From: an uncultured Elusimicrobiales bacterium
Lineage (GTDB): Bacteria > Elusimicrobiota > Elusimicrobia > Elusimicrobiales > Elusimicrobiaceae
Reading direction: 5' to 3'
Assembly: GCA_944327085.1 (NCBI GenBank)
Contig: CALVGG010000006.1
Coordinates: 49,342-113,341, forward strand
DNA length: 64,000 bases
A program made the position numbers and the translations under genes. Under the pieces are notes generated by a model that had not been told where the DNA came from, did no database searches, and saw only the letters and a program-made list of their open reading frames with translations. This document shows positions 25,189-34,243 of the stretch, piece by piece; position 1 is the first letter of the stretch, and each line of letters starts with the position of its first letter.

Positions 25189-25919
25189 AAAAATGGGCTC
25201 CGTTACTGATGATGTGCGCCGCCTGCGCATGCACCGCAACCGGCGGGGGCGAAAGCCAACCGGCCGCCCCGTTGGGCGATAAATACGCCACCCCTATGGG
25301 AGAGGTGTTTGTTTATCCCGTGGGGCACGGTTCCGTAATGCTTAGCTGGAACGGAAAAACCATTCAGGTAGACCCTTACAGCAAAGTGGCCGATTACAGC
25401 CAACTGCCGCAGGCAGATTTACTGTTAATCACCCACGACCATTACGACCATTTAGACCCGGCCGCCTGGAAAAAAACCGTTAAACCCACCACGCATATTA
25501 TTACTACCGCCAAGGTGGCCCCGCAAATGGACGGCGTAACCCCCCAGGTAATGCAAAACGGCGAAAAAACAGCCTGGGAAGGCATACAAATAGACGCCGT
25601 GCCCGCCTATAATATAGTGCACAAAGGGCCGGACGGAAATTTCTTCCACCCCAAAGGGGAAGGCAACGGATACATTTTGCATTTTGGTAAATTCCGCATT
25701 TATATAGCAGGCGATACGGAAAACATACTGGAAATGCAAAACTGGGCCGGGCCGGATGTGGCCTTTCTGCCCAAGAACCTGCCTTATACGATGACGGACG
25801 AAATGTTTGCGGATGCGGCCTTGCGCCTAAAACCCAAACATCTGTATCCCTACCACTACTTTGAGGCAGACAAACCGGCTTTGCAAAAAGCCGTAGGCAA
25901 AGACATACAATTGCACTAA
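25185..25919 (+). CDS. Metallo-beta-lactamase-fold lipoprotein, 244 aa
   Basis: Residues 1-20 are a hydrophobic signal with CAACAC, so it is probably a lipoprotein. The MBL metal motif THDHYDHLD is near residues 84-92, and a later GDTE (near 178) gives another ligand; His in PYHYF near the C-terminus completes the site. It resembles the UlaG/UPF0173 hydrolases. Translational coupling (ATGA) to the nucleoside phosphorylase may be only operon packing; the substrate is unknown. Confidence 0.82.
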   Translation: MKKWAPLLMMCAACACTATGGGESQPAAPLGDKYATPMGEVFVYPVGHGSVMLSWNGKTIQVDPYSKVADYSQLPQADLLLITHDHYDHLDPAAWKKTVKPTTHIITTAKVAPQMDGVTPQVMQNGEKTAWEGIQIDAVPAYNIVHKGPDGNFFHPKGEGNGYILHFGKFRIYIAGDTENILEMQNWAGPDVAFLPKNLPYTMTDEMFADAALRLKPKHLYPYHYFEADKPALQKAVGKDIQLH

Positions 25920-25943
25920 CTTCTTTGCCAACTAAATAAAGTT

Positions 25944-25974
25944 TCCCCCTGCTTCATTAAGCAGGGGGTTTTTT
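25944..25974 (+). terminator. Terminator after the MBL gene
   Basis: CCCCCTGCTT (25945-25954) and its complement (25959-25968) followed by six T. Confidence 0.85.
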
Positions 25975-25998
25975 AGGCCCTTCCAGACAAAATAAAAA

Positions 25999-26031
25999 TA
26001 CCCCGCCTGCAACAACAACAGGCGGGGTATG
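25999..26031 (-). terminator. Terminator of the PAS-array gene
   Basis: ATACCCCGCCTG and its complement around ACAACAACAA-type loop; on the minus strand a T-run follows. It faces the leftward multi-PAS gene. Confidence 0.8.
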
Positions 26032-26047
26032 GTTTGTAAGGCAAAAA

Positions 26048-29000
26048 CTACTTTTTAACGCCAATTAATGCATAACCTTCACAGTTGCCGTCTGCATCTT
26101 TTACGGCAAAAGCGTCCCAGTCGGTGGTTACATAGCTGTCGTCTTCCGTCTGCAAGTCCATACGCAGCCTGAAAGCCTTGGCTGAGCCGTTTTGGGAAGC
26201 TTCCTTAAATGCGGCGCGGGAATTGGCCGCATTGCGGATAAAGCGGTCAAAAAATTCCATACGCACCGGCATACGGCAGCCGGTAGCCTGCGTAAAAGCC
26301 GCATTGGCGGAACGGATGTGATAATCCAGCCCAATCATTACGGCAGGAAAATCCATATAATCCAGCGTGCGGGTTAAACTTTGGGAAGTTTCACTCACCG
26401 CTTTGCCGGCTTGGCGCAGCTCTATACGCAAACTTAAAATACGCGCCATCAGACCGATTAATTCCTCCGCCCCGGGCTCAAACGAGCGCCGCGCCTGGCG
26501 GGAAGCAAAACACAGAGCCCCCGCCGGTTTGCCCGCCACACAAATGGGGGCCGCAATTAAGGCGGCAAAATCCTTGCGTTTGTGTATGCAGCGCGTGCAG
26601 GAAGTGTTGCCCAGATCCGGATAAATGGAAACATTATCGTCCGCCACGTCTGCCAGGCATTCCTCTACCGGGAAATCCATATAGCGCTGGATATTAAAAT
26701 CATTATCCGTTACGTATACTACGCTCATCTCGGTGGCGGCTTCGTTGGCAAAGCGCAACACCAGGCCCACCTCGGCCTTAAATACGCGCTGGCCAAACGC
26801 CAGGATTTTATCCACCCATTCGGTAATGGATAAATTGGGCTGGTGGCTGATGGCGTATAATTCATGCACGCGGCTGTCCTGCTCTTGTTTTTCGCTTACG
26901 TCTTTAATCCAAATCACGGCTTCTTCACGCCCGGTGATGGGGGTTACGGTAGCCTCGTAAGAGAAAATATGCCCGTCTTCGCTCAGGGTAAAATCAAAGT
27001 GGGTGGTAATGTTGATGGACAGGGCTTCTTTAATGGCAAACAATTCTTTAGAGGCCACTTCCTCCGGCCAATATTCCGCCGGCACTTTGCCCACAAAACG
27101 CTGGGCAGCCTGTTTATTGGTTAAATAGTTCAGGTTGGAATACACCTCCAACACCATACCGGAGGCGTCCGTCTTTAAATAAATACCGGGCAAAGCCTGG
27201 CGCACGCTGCGCAATTCCTGCGCCTGCTGGGAGTTCTGCGCCAGTTTATCCATTTGCACGGAAATATCCTTTACCACCACCAGCGCCGCACCGTGGCCGG
27301 CAAAATCCAACGGGACGACGGTAACCTGCGCATTAAAGCGGCTGCCGTCTTTGCGGAAAACATCGGCCGAGAAATTTAAACGCCCCTCTTTAAAAAACTG
27401 CGTTTCCAAATCTTCAAACCAGTGCTGGGTTTTGGCGGGGGTTTCTTCGCCCGGTTTAACAAATAAATCTTTAAACTGCAGGCGCACCAGTTCATCGTGG
27501 CCGTATTCCAGCATTTTGGACAGGAACTTATTGGCTTGTTCCACACGCCCGAAAGAGCCGTCCTGCGCTTCTATGGAAAAGACGACCCCGTCCGTCGCGT
27601 CCAACAAGGCGTTTAACTGGGAGGAGCGTTCCTCCAAAATTTTCATAATCTGGCGGTGAAACGCCAAATTGCGCAACACAAACAAAAAGCTGCCGTTTGC
27701 TTCTTTAAATGCGCTTAAACGCACGGCTACCGTTTCCAACCCGTTAGATAAGCGCAGGTTGTATTCCCGGTTATCCAAAGCACCGTTGGCCGTTAAAGCC
27801 TGCACGTCTTCCTGCAAAGCAAGGGCGCTGGCGTCATCAAACAAGCCGAAAATTTCCGTACCGATTAAGTCCTGCTGGTCTAACTGGCAGAGAGAGCAAA
27901 ACAAATCGTTGCATTGGGTAATTTTAAACAAATTATTACACAAGGCATACGGCTCTGTATTAGGCAACATCAGTTTAGCCGGAAGCGGCGGCGCCGGCGG
28001 GCAAAGCGGGTTGCGCAAAGCCTGCGCCGCCTGGGAAGCATCCACCCCCGCAGCTTGTTTCTTTTTAACTATATGGCGCAAAGGTTTTGCCGGCGGCAAA
28101 GGGGCGCCGGGCGGCAGCGGTGCCTTAGGCGCAGCCGGGGCGGCCGGCACGGTAACCTCTTGCTGCGGCACCAAATACACTACATAATCCGCCTCCACAC
28201 TGCCGTCTTTTGCGTCCCGGCGGTTAATAGGTTCAAAGGTAATATCCAGGCGGATTTTGCCTTCCCCCTCAATACGGCCCGGGAATTTATTTTTTGCTTT
28301 GTCAAAATCAAACACATATTCCATGTGTGCGCTTTTGCCCTGCCGCAGCTGCCGGCGGACAGCAAGCGTGAGGGCGGGCTTCATATACACGTTGCGGTAA
28401 AAGTTTTTATCTTCCGCACGGAAATGAAACAAATCCCGGCAGGCGCGGTTCATAACCGTAATGTAGCCCTTGCTGTTCATTACCAAAGCGGGCGTAACGG
28501 CACTTTCAAACGCGGCGCGGAAATTTTCCCGCTCGGTTTTTAATTCACGCAATACCCGGTTGGACGAGGTTACATCACGCATAAAACAAATTACAATGCG
28601 CCGCCCCAAATAACGCGAGGCCATGGCCGCAAATTCCGTTTCCACACGGTGCCCGTCTTTACGTATAAAATGTACTTCTATGGAGGCTTGCGTATCACCC
28701 ACGTTATTTATAACGGCTTCATAGCGTTCTTTAACAAATATTTTATGATCGGGAGACACCAAATCCAACAATACCTGCTGTTGCAGGTCTTCCTCGGAAG
28801 CAAAGCCCAATATATGGGCAGCGGCCCGGTTGGAATAGATAATTTTCCCGTCTTCCAAAATCACAATCCCTTCGCGGGCGTTTTCTACCAGCAGGGTGTT
28901 TTTGTCGTTTGCTTCACGGATTTGTTTTTCCATCTTGGTTTTGGCGGTAATATCTTCCGACACCATCAGCAAATAGTCGGGCGTGCCGTCCGGCAAAAAC

Positions 29001-31183
29001 ACGGGGGTTTTTACCGTGTGCATAATTTTTACGCCTTCATTGGCGGTGGAAATTAACTCCTGCGGCACATTCAATTCTTTACCGCTTTCAAATACTTTTT
29101 GGTCCGCCGAGGACAAAAATTCGGCCTGTTCAGGTGTGATATCCTGGCGGTAATGGGTTTTACCTATCACATCGGCCGAGGCCGCACCAAAAAGGCTTTC
29201 GCTCTTTTTATTCCACAGGATGTATTTCCCGTCGTGATTTTTGACCGACAGGGCCAAAGGCAGGTTATCAATAACCGTTTGCAAAAAGTTGCGCGCTTTG
29301 ATAATTTCCTGTTCCTGCTGTTTCTTTTCGGTAATGTCTTCGGCAATGGTTAACATCATGAACGGGTTGCCGTCGCGGTCATATACAGGCACCTTAATTA
29401 AATGCAAAAGCACTTTGGTTCCGCGGCGGGTGGTATACCATTCGCCCGGCATATCCAATGCCTTCTTTGCGGCAAAAATGGCTCTTTCCCGTTTGCCGTA
29501 AAAGTTGTTTTCCTCTTTATATTCGGATTCATCCGGGAAGATTTCATGCGCCTTCTTGTTGATGAAAGACATTTTGTTGTTTACCCCGCGCGCGTAAATG
29601 GCCAGGGGGGCATTGTCCAGCACCGCTTGGCGGAAATTATGCGCCTCGGCCAGGCGGACTTCCTGCTCCTTCTTTTCCGTAATGTCTTCGGCCAAGGTAA
29701 GAACAAAGTTTAAGTTGTTGGTTTCATCTTTCACAGGAACTTTAATTAAATGGAATATTTTGTTTTTCCCGTCTGCCGCCAAATATTTTTCTTCGGGTAC
29801 GTCCAACGTTTTACCGCTGGTTAATACAGACTGTTCCCTTCCTAAATAAGAGGCTACATCTTCTTTGCTTTCATGCGGTAAGGCCCCGTTGGAAGAAAAC
29901 GCGTCTGCGTCCATCGCTCCAAACATACTGGTGCAGCGTTTGTTGCGCAGCAGCATGTGCCCGTCGCTCGCGCGGGCATATAAACCAATGGGGGCATTGT
30001 CTACAATAGCCTGCAGCAATTTGTTCATACGCACCAACTCACGCTCCTGTTCCCGGCGTTTGGTTACGTCTTCCACAATAGACAAAACCACCGGTTCCGG
30101 CCCGGCCTGTGTAAGCGGCACTTTTATCATATGTATCAAACGGGAATTGCCTGCCCGGTCTACATATACTTCATCGGGATATTCCTGTATTTTGCCGGTG
30201 CGTAAAATTTCCAGTTCCCGGTCATGATAAGCATCTATCATTTCGCGGGTTTGTTTGGCGTGCGGAGAGTTTACAAAGCGGGGCTGAACCTCGTTAAAGA
30301 TTTGTTGGCTTTGTTTATTAAAAAACGTCATGCGGCGGTCCGCCGTGCGGGTATATAAACCGACAGGTACGTTATCCACAATGGCCTGCAGAAGGTTGCG
30401 GGTTTGGATGGTTTCCTGCTCCTCGCTTAAGCGGTTGGTGATGTCTTCATACACGGTTAAAATATAGGCCATTTCACCGGAAGGAGAAGAAGCCGGCACC
30501 TTACTAACGCTTAAAGTTTTTTCTTTACCGGATGCATCCGTAAAGCGCATATGGGTGTTGGCACGGGCTTTGTGAGAGTCTTTCACTTCCTGGTCCATTA
30601 CTTCCAAGGGGTCCTTCAACACGGCAGGAAGGAAAGGATAAATCTCTTTGCCAAGTATTTCAGCTGGTGTATGTCCGAACAGCTCTTCGGCATGTTTATT
30701 CCACAGGCAACACTCGTCTTTTAAATTTTGCACGCTTACGGCAAAGGGGTAATGATCCACCACGTTGCGCAGGAAACATCTTTCCTCCTCCGCCTTGGCG
30801 GAAGCGGCGGTTTCTTCCAGCGTAAGCAAGCCATAACCTCCATATACGCTGGCGCCCAGGGCCACCGTCTTTTTTTGGGAGTGGACATCCGCAATTTCCT
30901 TGCTAATTTTAGCCCCTGTTTTACCGGTTAATAAGGATATAACATCTTTTCCGCTTAAACCAAACTGCCCCATATTGCCGCCTTCAAATGGTTTTTTAAC
31001 TCCTTTTAGCAGTAGGCCCGCGGCAGAATTGGCAAACGCAATATTGCCTTTTCCATCCACCAGCATGGCTGCCAAGGGCAGGCGTTCCATAAATAGTAAG
31101 GTACTGCGGTTAAAAGCCTCCGGCTGGGCACCGGACGGATTTTCCTCCGGCTCTGCAAATAGGGCATATAAATTTTTGGTCAT
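26048..31183 (-). CDS. Giant multi-PAS/GAF protein without an output domain, 1711 aa
   Basis: About twelve PAS domains in a row are visible, most followed by a PAC-type strand and VxEDIT. Rough positions: 30-125, 134-255, 258-380, 383-508, 510-632, 637-760, 762-880, 885-1005, then a Pro/Ala linker (about 1010-1045), 1065-1185, 1195-1315, 1325-1435, a GAF domain (about 1438-1600, CTRCIHKRKDF), and a last PAS (about 1603-1711). Repeats 3-6 share an opening like LLQAIVDNVPVGLY and IKVPV. No histidine-kinase (no SHELRTPL-type H box, no N/G boxes), GGDEF, EAL, HTH or transmembrane segment was found. It is therefore a soluble sensor or scaffold. The frame is intact from ATG to a proper terminator, so truncation is unlikely. 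Confidence 0.85.
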   Translation of the reverse strand: MTKNLYALFAEPEENPSGAQPEAFNRSTLLFMERLPLAAMLVDGKGNIAFANSAAGLLLKGVKKPFEGGNMGQFGLSGKDVISLLTGKTGAKISKEIADVHSQKKTVALGASVYGGYGLLTLEETAASAKAEEERCFLRNVVDHYPFAVSVQNLKDECCLWNKHAEELFGHTPAEILGKEIYPFLPAVLKDPLEVMDQEVKDSHKARANTHMRFTDASGKEKTLSVSKVPASSPSGEMAYILTVYEDITNRLSEEQETIQTRNLLQAIVDNVPVGLYTRTADRRMTFFNKQSQQIFNEVQPRFVNSPHAKQTREMIDAYHDRELEILRTGKIQEYPDEVYVDRAGNSRLIHMIKVPLTQAGPEPVVLSIVEDVTKRREQERELVRMNKLLQAIVDNAPIGLYARASDGHMLLRNKRCTSMFGAMDADAFSSNGALPHESKEDVASYLGREQSVLTSGKTLDVPEEKYLAADGKNKIFHLIKVPVKDETNNLNFVLTLAEDITEKKEQEVRLAEAHNFRQAVLDNAPLAIYARGVNNKMSFINKKAHEIFPDESEYKEENNFYGKRERAIFAAKKALDMPGEWYTTRRGTKVLLHLIKVPVYDRDGNPFMMLTIAEDITEKKQQEQEIIKARNFLQTVIDNLPLALSVKNHDGKYILWNKKSESLFGAASADVIGKTHYRQDITPEQAEFLSSADQKVFESGKELNVPQELISTANEGVKIMHTVKTPVFLPDGTPDYLLMVSEDITAKTKMEKQIREANDKNTLLVENAREGIVILEDGKIIYSNRAAAHILGFASEEDLQQQVLLDLVSPDHKIFVKERYEAVINNVGDTQASIEVHFIRKDGHRVETEFAAMASRYLGRRIVICFMRDVTSSNRVLRELKTERENFRAAFESAVTPALVMNSKGYITVMNRACRDLFHFRAEDKNFYRNVYMKPALTLAVRRQLRQGKSAHMEYVFDFDKAKNKFPGRIEGEGKIRLDITFEPINRRDAKDGSVEADYVVYLVPQQEVTVPAAPAAPKAPLPPGAPLPPAKPLRHIVKKKQAAGVDASQAAQALRNPLCPPAPPLPAKLMLPNTEPYALCNNLFKITQCNDLFCSLCQLDQQDLIGTEIFGLFDDASALALQEDVQALTANGALDNREYNLRLSNGLETVAVRLSAFKEANGSFLFVLRNLAFHRQIMKILEERSSQLNALLDATDGVVFSIEAQDGSFGRVEQANKFLSKMLEYGHDELVRLQFKDLFVKPGEETPAKTQHWFEDLETQFFKEGRLNFSADVFRKDGSRFNAQVTVVPLDFAGHGAALVVVKDISVQMDKLAQNSQQAQELRSVRQALPGIYLKTDASGMVLEVYSNLNYLTNKQAAQRFVGKVPAEYWPEEVASKELFAIKEALSINITTHFDFTLSEDGHIFSYEATVTPITGREEAVIWIKDVSEKQEQDSRVHELYAISHQPNLSITEWVDKILAFGQRVFKAEVGLVLRFANEAATEMSVVYVTDNDFNIQRYMDFPVEECLADVADDNVSIYPDLGNTSCTRCIHKRKDFAALIAAPICVAGKPAGALCFASRQARRSFEPGAEELIGLMARILSLRIELRQAGKAVSETSQSLTRTLDYMDFPAVMIGLDYHIRSANAAFTQATGCRMPVRMEFFDRFIRNAANSRAAFKEASQNGSAKAFRLRMDLQTEDDSYVTTDWDAFAVKDADGNCEGYALIGVKK

Positions 31184-31295
31184 ATATCCTCATTCCCGTA
31201 TAAAAAGGCGGGACTATAAAATAAAAAGATGTACTCTTTTTTATATTAATAAATTCCGCCAAAATAAAGCAAACATTTTTCCTCTTAGAAAAAGC

Positions 31296-31323
31296 TTGAA
31301 AGAACCTTTAAAATCCGTATACT
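31296..31323 (+). promoter_or_regulatory. Promoter of the UGA-split secreted gene
   Basis: -35 TTGAAA (31296-31301), 16-base spacer, -10 TATACT (31318-31323), overlapped by TATAAT (31323-31328). A 65-base leader with AGGAAG follows. Confidence 0.55.
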
Positions 31324-31394
31324 ATAATCATTAGTAACAGTATGTATCATGCCAAGGAATGTTTATTTTATTTTATGTTTGACAGGAAGTGCGT

Positions 31395-32531
31395 ATGAAA
31401 AAACTATTTATCACAGGGCTGATGGTGGCCATGGTGCCTTGCGCTGCACAGGCGGAAGTCATCCAAACCATTAACTTTAACCCTGCGCGTTTAGGCCAGT
31501 ATGAAAGGCTGAAAGTGTCCGAAAAGGCCACATTTCAGGGGGGCTTGACGGCGCAGTCCATGCAGGTGCGCTCCGGCGGAACGGTAAGCATTAATGAAAG
31601 TAACTCGGGCGCGCTTGCTTATGATGTTCCTTTATTGGACGGGCGGAAAGGCAAAACGGATTCTGACGTATTGTCCACTTTCCCCGCTCAGCCCACGCTG
31701 GATTTTGAAGGCACGTGTTTTTCCTCTTTGGAAAATTGTGTAACTTCCAGCACACCGGGCAGTTTAAATGTAAAGTTTAACGGCGGTGCGGCGCGGTTTC
31801 AGGGGCCGGCCGGTTATAGTGACCCGGCAAGCCGCATTAATCAAGTTACCACCAATGCAAACCGCTTGCGTTTGGAAAGCGTATACGCTACGGTAAAAGG
31901 GAAATTAAATATTACCGGTGTGGGGACGTATTCCTACCGTAATTTAAGCGCTTCTACTCCGTTAAGATTGGCCGGCAACTGGGTGCCGCTTCCCAGCACG
32001 AATGGGGTAGGCGCGAAAACCTTGGCATGGGAAACACGCAGGACGGTAAAACACCCGGATAAGGGCGGGGAAAGCGTAAAGATATTGGTGTTAAAATGAA
32101 CTGGCGGTATAACGCCGGTTGATCCGCCGCAAAATGTTGTGCAATCTTGTCCGTCTCAACCCTGCCCCAGCGGGCAGACGGGGCAAATTAACTACACTTG
32201 GAGCCAAAGCCAATGCAAATGTGTGGAAAGTTCCAGAACGTGCCAAACGCCTACCACGGGTGGTAAACTTAAGCTAATTGCTACTATTGGAGGGCAAATG
32301 GTTGGCGCAGGGGCCTATTTATACGGGCAGAATTGTCCATCTTCCATTACACATAGTAATGGAGCTTATATTACGCCCTGTGCCGGAACAGGCACCGCCT
32401 CTAAAGCAGGAGATGCTTGCTCGGTTATTGGTCAAATCTGCTACAACGGAGGAAATTGTAAAATTTACGGCAGCGGTGCTGGCGGTGCGGGTTGGTATCC
32501 GTACACCAACATTTTCCAATGCTCCAACTAA
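31395..32531 (+). CDS. Secreted Cys-containing protein interrupted by in-frame UGA (32097-32099)
   Basis: ATG 31395 follows AGGAAG and encodes a signal peptide (MKKLFITGLMVAMVPCAAQA). The first part ends at TGA 32097-32099 after 234 codons (LVLK). The same frame stays open for 143 more codons to TAA 32529-32531 and encodes a Cys/Gly-rich domain beginning TGGITPVDPPQ and including CPSQPCPSGQTGQINYTWSQ. No ribosome site or ATG starts the second part. A hairpin (ACTGGCG 32100-32106 with CGCCGGT 32113-32119) begins directly after the UGA. It is a nonsense-mutated gene, a readthrough product, or a sequencing error. Upstream half: no known domain. The gene is followed by its own terminator. Confidence 0.6.
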
Positions 32532-32536
32532 TTTTT

Positions 32537-32563
32537 ACCCCCTTGGGAACAAGGGGGTTTTTT
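32537..32563 (+). terminator. Terminator after the UGA-split gene
   Basis: CCCCCTT (32538-32544) and AAGGGGG (32551-32557) followed by T6. It sits just after the distal stop, not after the UGA, which supports one original gene. Confidence 0.85.
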
Positions 32564-32575
32564 ATGGTTCACTTT

Positions 32576-32601
32576 TCCCGGGTACATACCCGGGGTTTTT
32601 A
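32576..32601 (+). terminator. Second hairpin terminator
   Basis: CCCGGGT (32577-32583) and ACCCGGG (32588-32594) then a T-run, ending at the -35 box of the next gene. Confidence 0.65.
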
Positions 32602-32631
32602 TTGACAAACTTTCTCCCAATACACTACACT
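32602..32631 (+). promoter_or_regulatory. Promoter of the 208-aa secreted protein
   Basis: -35 TTGACA (32602-32607), 18-base spacer, -10 TACACT (32626-32631). ATG 32641 lies nine bases after the -10 box, without a Shine-Dalgarno. Confidence 0.6.
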
Positions 32632-32640
32632 ATATGTATT

Positions 32641-33267
32641 ATGAATAAAATCCTATTTACCGCCGTTTTGTGTTTACTGGCACAAGCACTTTCGGCCGAA
32701 CAAAACGCCCAGGGAAAAGTAAAAACCCAAAGGGGGGCCTCCCAATATTTATCGGTAGACCCTTTGGAGGTAACGGATTCCTGCCCCGGCGGCAATATTA
32801 TGCAACCTTTTACCTGCACCAAAGACCAGCCGGACGGATTTAGCTGTTTTGATGTGTCTATTGTACAGGGAGACCCTATCCCGGCGCAACGCTACGAACT
32901 GTTGGACGAAACCCTGCAGCCAGAGGACGTAAGCGCAGAGCCCCAATGCTTAAATGAAGAACCGACGTGTGATTCTTTTTTAAAATATTTAAATTATAAT
33001 TTGGATTTTTCCTGGTTTATTGCTAATTTTCCGTCTTCTTCTTTTCCGGAATGCGGCAAAACATATACTTGTACGCGTATTGTGTGCTATTTCCCGCCGG
33101 ATAAAGACGCCGGCCAAACCGCCAGCCAAAAATTATCCTGCGTGTATAAAAAGCACCAGCGTTTTTTTGTAGGAAGCGAGGTTATCTGCACCCGCACATT
33201 TAAAGGGCAAACTTTACCGCCAACGCCTAAAAAAATCACGCAAACGGCCCCCTCCCTTTCTTTATAG
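32641..33267 (+). CDS. Secreted Cys-rich protein of unknown function, 208 aa
   Basis: Signal peptide MNKILFTAVLCLLAQALSA, then an exported region with about 13 cysteines (for example CPGGN, PFTCTKD, CFDVS, CLNEEPTCDSF, CGKTYTCTRIVCYF). The even spacing suggests several disulfides. No known domain was recognised. ATG 32641 is preferred over the longer frame upstream because that frame enters the previous gene and lacks a site, while a perfect TTGACA promoter lies just before 32641. The adjacent UGA-split gene also encodes a secreted Cys-rich domain, so the two may be functionally linked. Confidence 0.65.
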   Translation: MNKILFTAVLCLLAQALSAEQNAQGKVKTQRGASQYLSVDPLEVTDSCPGGNIMQPFTCTKDQPDGFSCFDVSIVQGDPIPAQRYELLDETLQPEDVSAEPQCLNEEPTCDSFLKYLNYNLDFSWFIANFPSSSFPECGKTYTCTRIVCYFPPDKDAGQTASQKLSCVYKKHQRFFVGSEVICTRTFKGQTLPPTPKKITQTAPSLSL

Positions 33268-33290
33268 AGAGCCGAAATTTAACCTATAAA

Positions 33291-33313
33291 AAACCCCGCC
33301 TACGCGGGGTTTT
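33291..33313. terminator. Terminator after the 208-aa gene
   Basis: CCCCGC (33294-33299) and GCGGGG (33304-33309) with A-run before and T-run after, so it may act in both directions. Confidence 0.75.
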
Positions 33314-33358
33314 ATTCCTTACAAATAGATACTTTAGCACAAGCAGCAACAGCCGCTT

Positions 33359-33529
33359 TTAATTTTTTTTATCTTGCGTTGTTTTTTTGTGTTTTTTGAC
33401 ACACAGGCTGTTGGGAAAGAAGGACACCACGTCCCACTCCATTTTTTTAAAAAAAGCACCCACGCTCCCAGCCGCAACCGAACGCCCGGAAGGGCCGTCC
33501 TGTCGGTCTGCTTCGTTATCTGGTTCCAT
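33359..33529 (-). CDS. Small hypothetical protein, 56 aa
   Basis: On the minus strand AGGGGA lies six bases before an ATG at 33529, and the frame runs 56 codons to TAA 33359-33361. The N-terminus is acidic (MEPDNEADRQD), the C-terminus is basic (KKHKKTTQDKK). A long AT-rich region with several TATAAT-like boxes (33540-33612) lies upstream. No homologue recognised. The opposite strand also has an open frame of similar length, but without a ribosome site. Confidence 0.4.
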   Translation of the reverse strand: MEPDNEADRQDGPSGRSVAAGSVGAFFKKMEWDVVSFFPNSLCVKKHKKTTQDKKN

Positions 33530-33640
33530 AAATTTCCCCTTTTAAAAATATCTATCTAACCTATATTATATATTATAATAATAAAAAAATATTATACATT
33601 ATAATATAAAAAGATACATACACATTTTAAACGGAAAATA

Positions 33641-33672
33641 AAAAAACCCCTTTCTTTAGGAAAGGGGTTTTT
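33641..33672 (-). terminator. Terminator of pilin gene
   Basis: AAAAAACCCCTTTC with its complement; on the minus strand it follows the pilin gene and ends in a T-run. Confidence 0.8.
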
Positions 33673-33684
33673 GGTATGGAAACA

Positions 33685-34188
33685 TTAAAAACCGGCAGGC
33701 GGGGTGCCTTCCAAAAGGTCCAAAGAATCACAAATGCCAATGCTTTTTTCATTTTCGCCTTTGCAAGCCAAAGAGCGTTTTCCGCCGGTACCTGTTTGAT
33801 ACGGGTTCCAAATGCGGTATTTGTAATCCCCCGCGTTGCGTATGGCCGTGGCACTGGCGCAGGACGTACCAAAAATACGGTTTGTGGCGGCATTTCCGAT
33901 ATTTTCACCCAGTTTATAGGTAAACGTCTTGCCTACGGCCGTTTTGCTGTTGCCGGCGCCGGGCATTTCCACAATTAATTTGCTGAAAGACGGCGGGCAT
34001 TCCTGATGGGCGGCATAATAGGCATAGGTAGCATCGTTAAGAGATTTAATAACCGCCATGGCTTCCACCGCGCGGGAACGCTCTATACTGCGCGAATAGT
34101 TTGGCAATGCGATAGAGGTTAAAATACCAATAATCAGCACCACCGTTAACAATTCAATTAAGGTAAAACCTTTGTTGGAAAGTTTCAT
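33685..34188 (-). CDS. Type IV pilin-like protein (prepilin), 167 aa
   Basis: Class III/IVa prepilin signal: short basic leader MKLSNKG then FTLIELLTVVLIIGILTSIALP, with cleavage after Gly7 and Glu at mature position 5. The hydrophobic helix (mature 1-23) builds the pilus core and the rest is a globular head with a pair of cysteines at the C-terminus (LACKGENEKSIGICD), a likely D-region disulfide. ATG 34188 is chosen by AAGGGAG five bases away and correct leader length. It is a lone gene, not in a pilus operon. Confidence 0.9.
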   Translation of the reverse strand: MKLSNKGFTLIELLTVVLIIGILTSIALPNYSRSIERSRAVEAMAVIKSLNDATYAYYAAHQECPPSFSKLIVEMPGAGNSKTAVGKTFTYKLGENIGNAATNRIFGTSCASATAIRNAGDYKYRIWNPYQTGTGGKRSLACKGENEKSIGICDSLDLLEGTPPAGF

Positions 34189-34243
34189 AATATTCTCCCT
34201 TACTGTCATCTGCCTTTATTGTAGCAAATATCTGGCCGCAGCT

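Noticed and set aside
27914..28543. 209-aa plus-strand open frame inside the PAS-array gene
   Set aside because: Antisense shadow with no start signal; the PAS frame has clear domain conservation.
32100..32119. Selenocysteine insertion element after UGA 32097
   Set aside because: The stem starts directly at the UGA with a GUAUAA loop, which does not match the spacing or loop of known bacterial SECIS elements; kept only as an open option.
33374..33559. 61-aa plus-strand open frame
   Set aside because: No ribosome site; the minus strand has a better candidate with AGGGGA (33359-33529).
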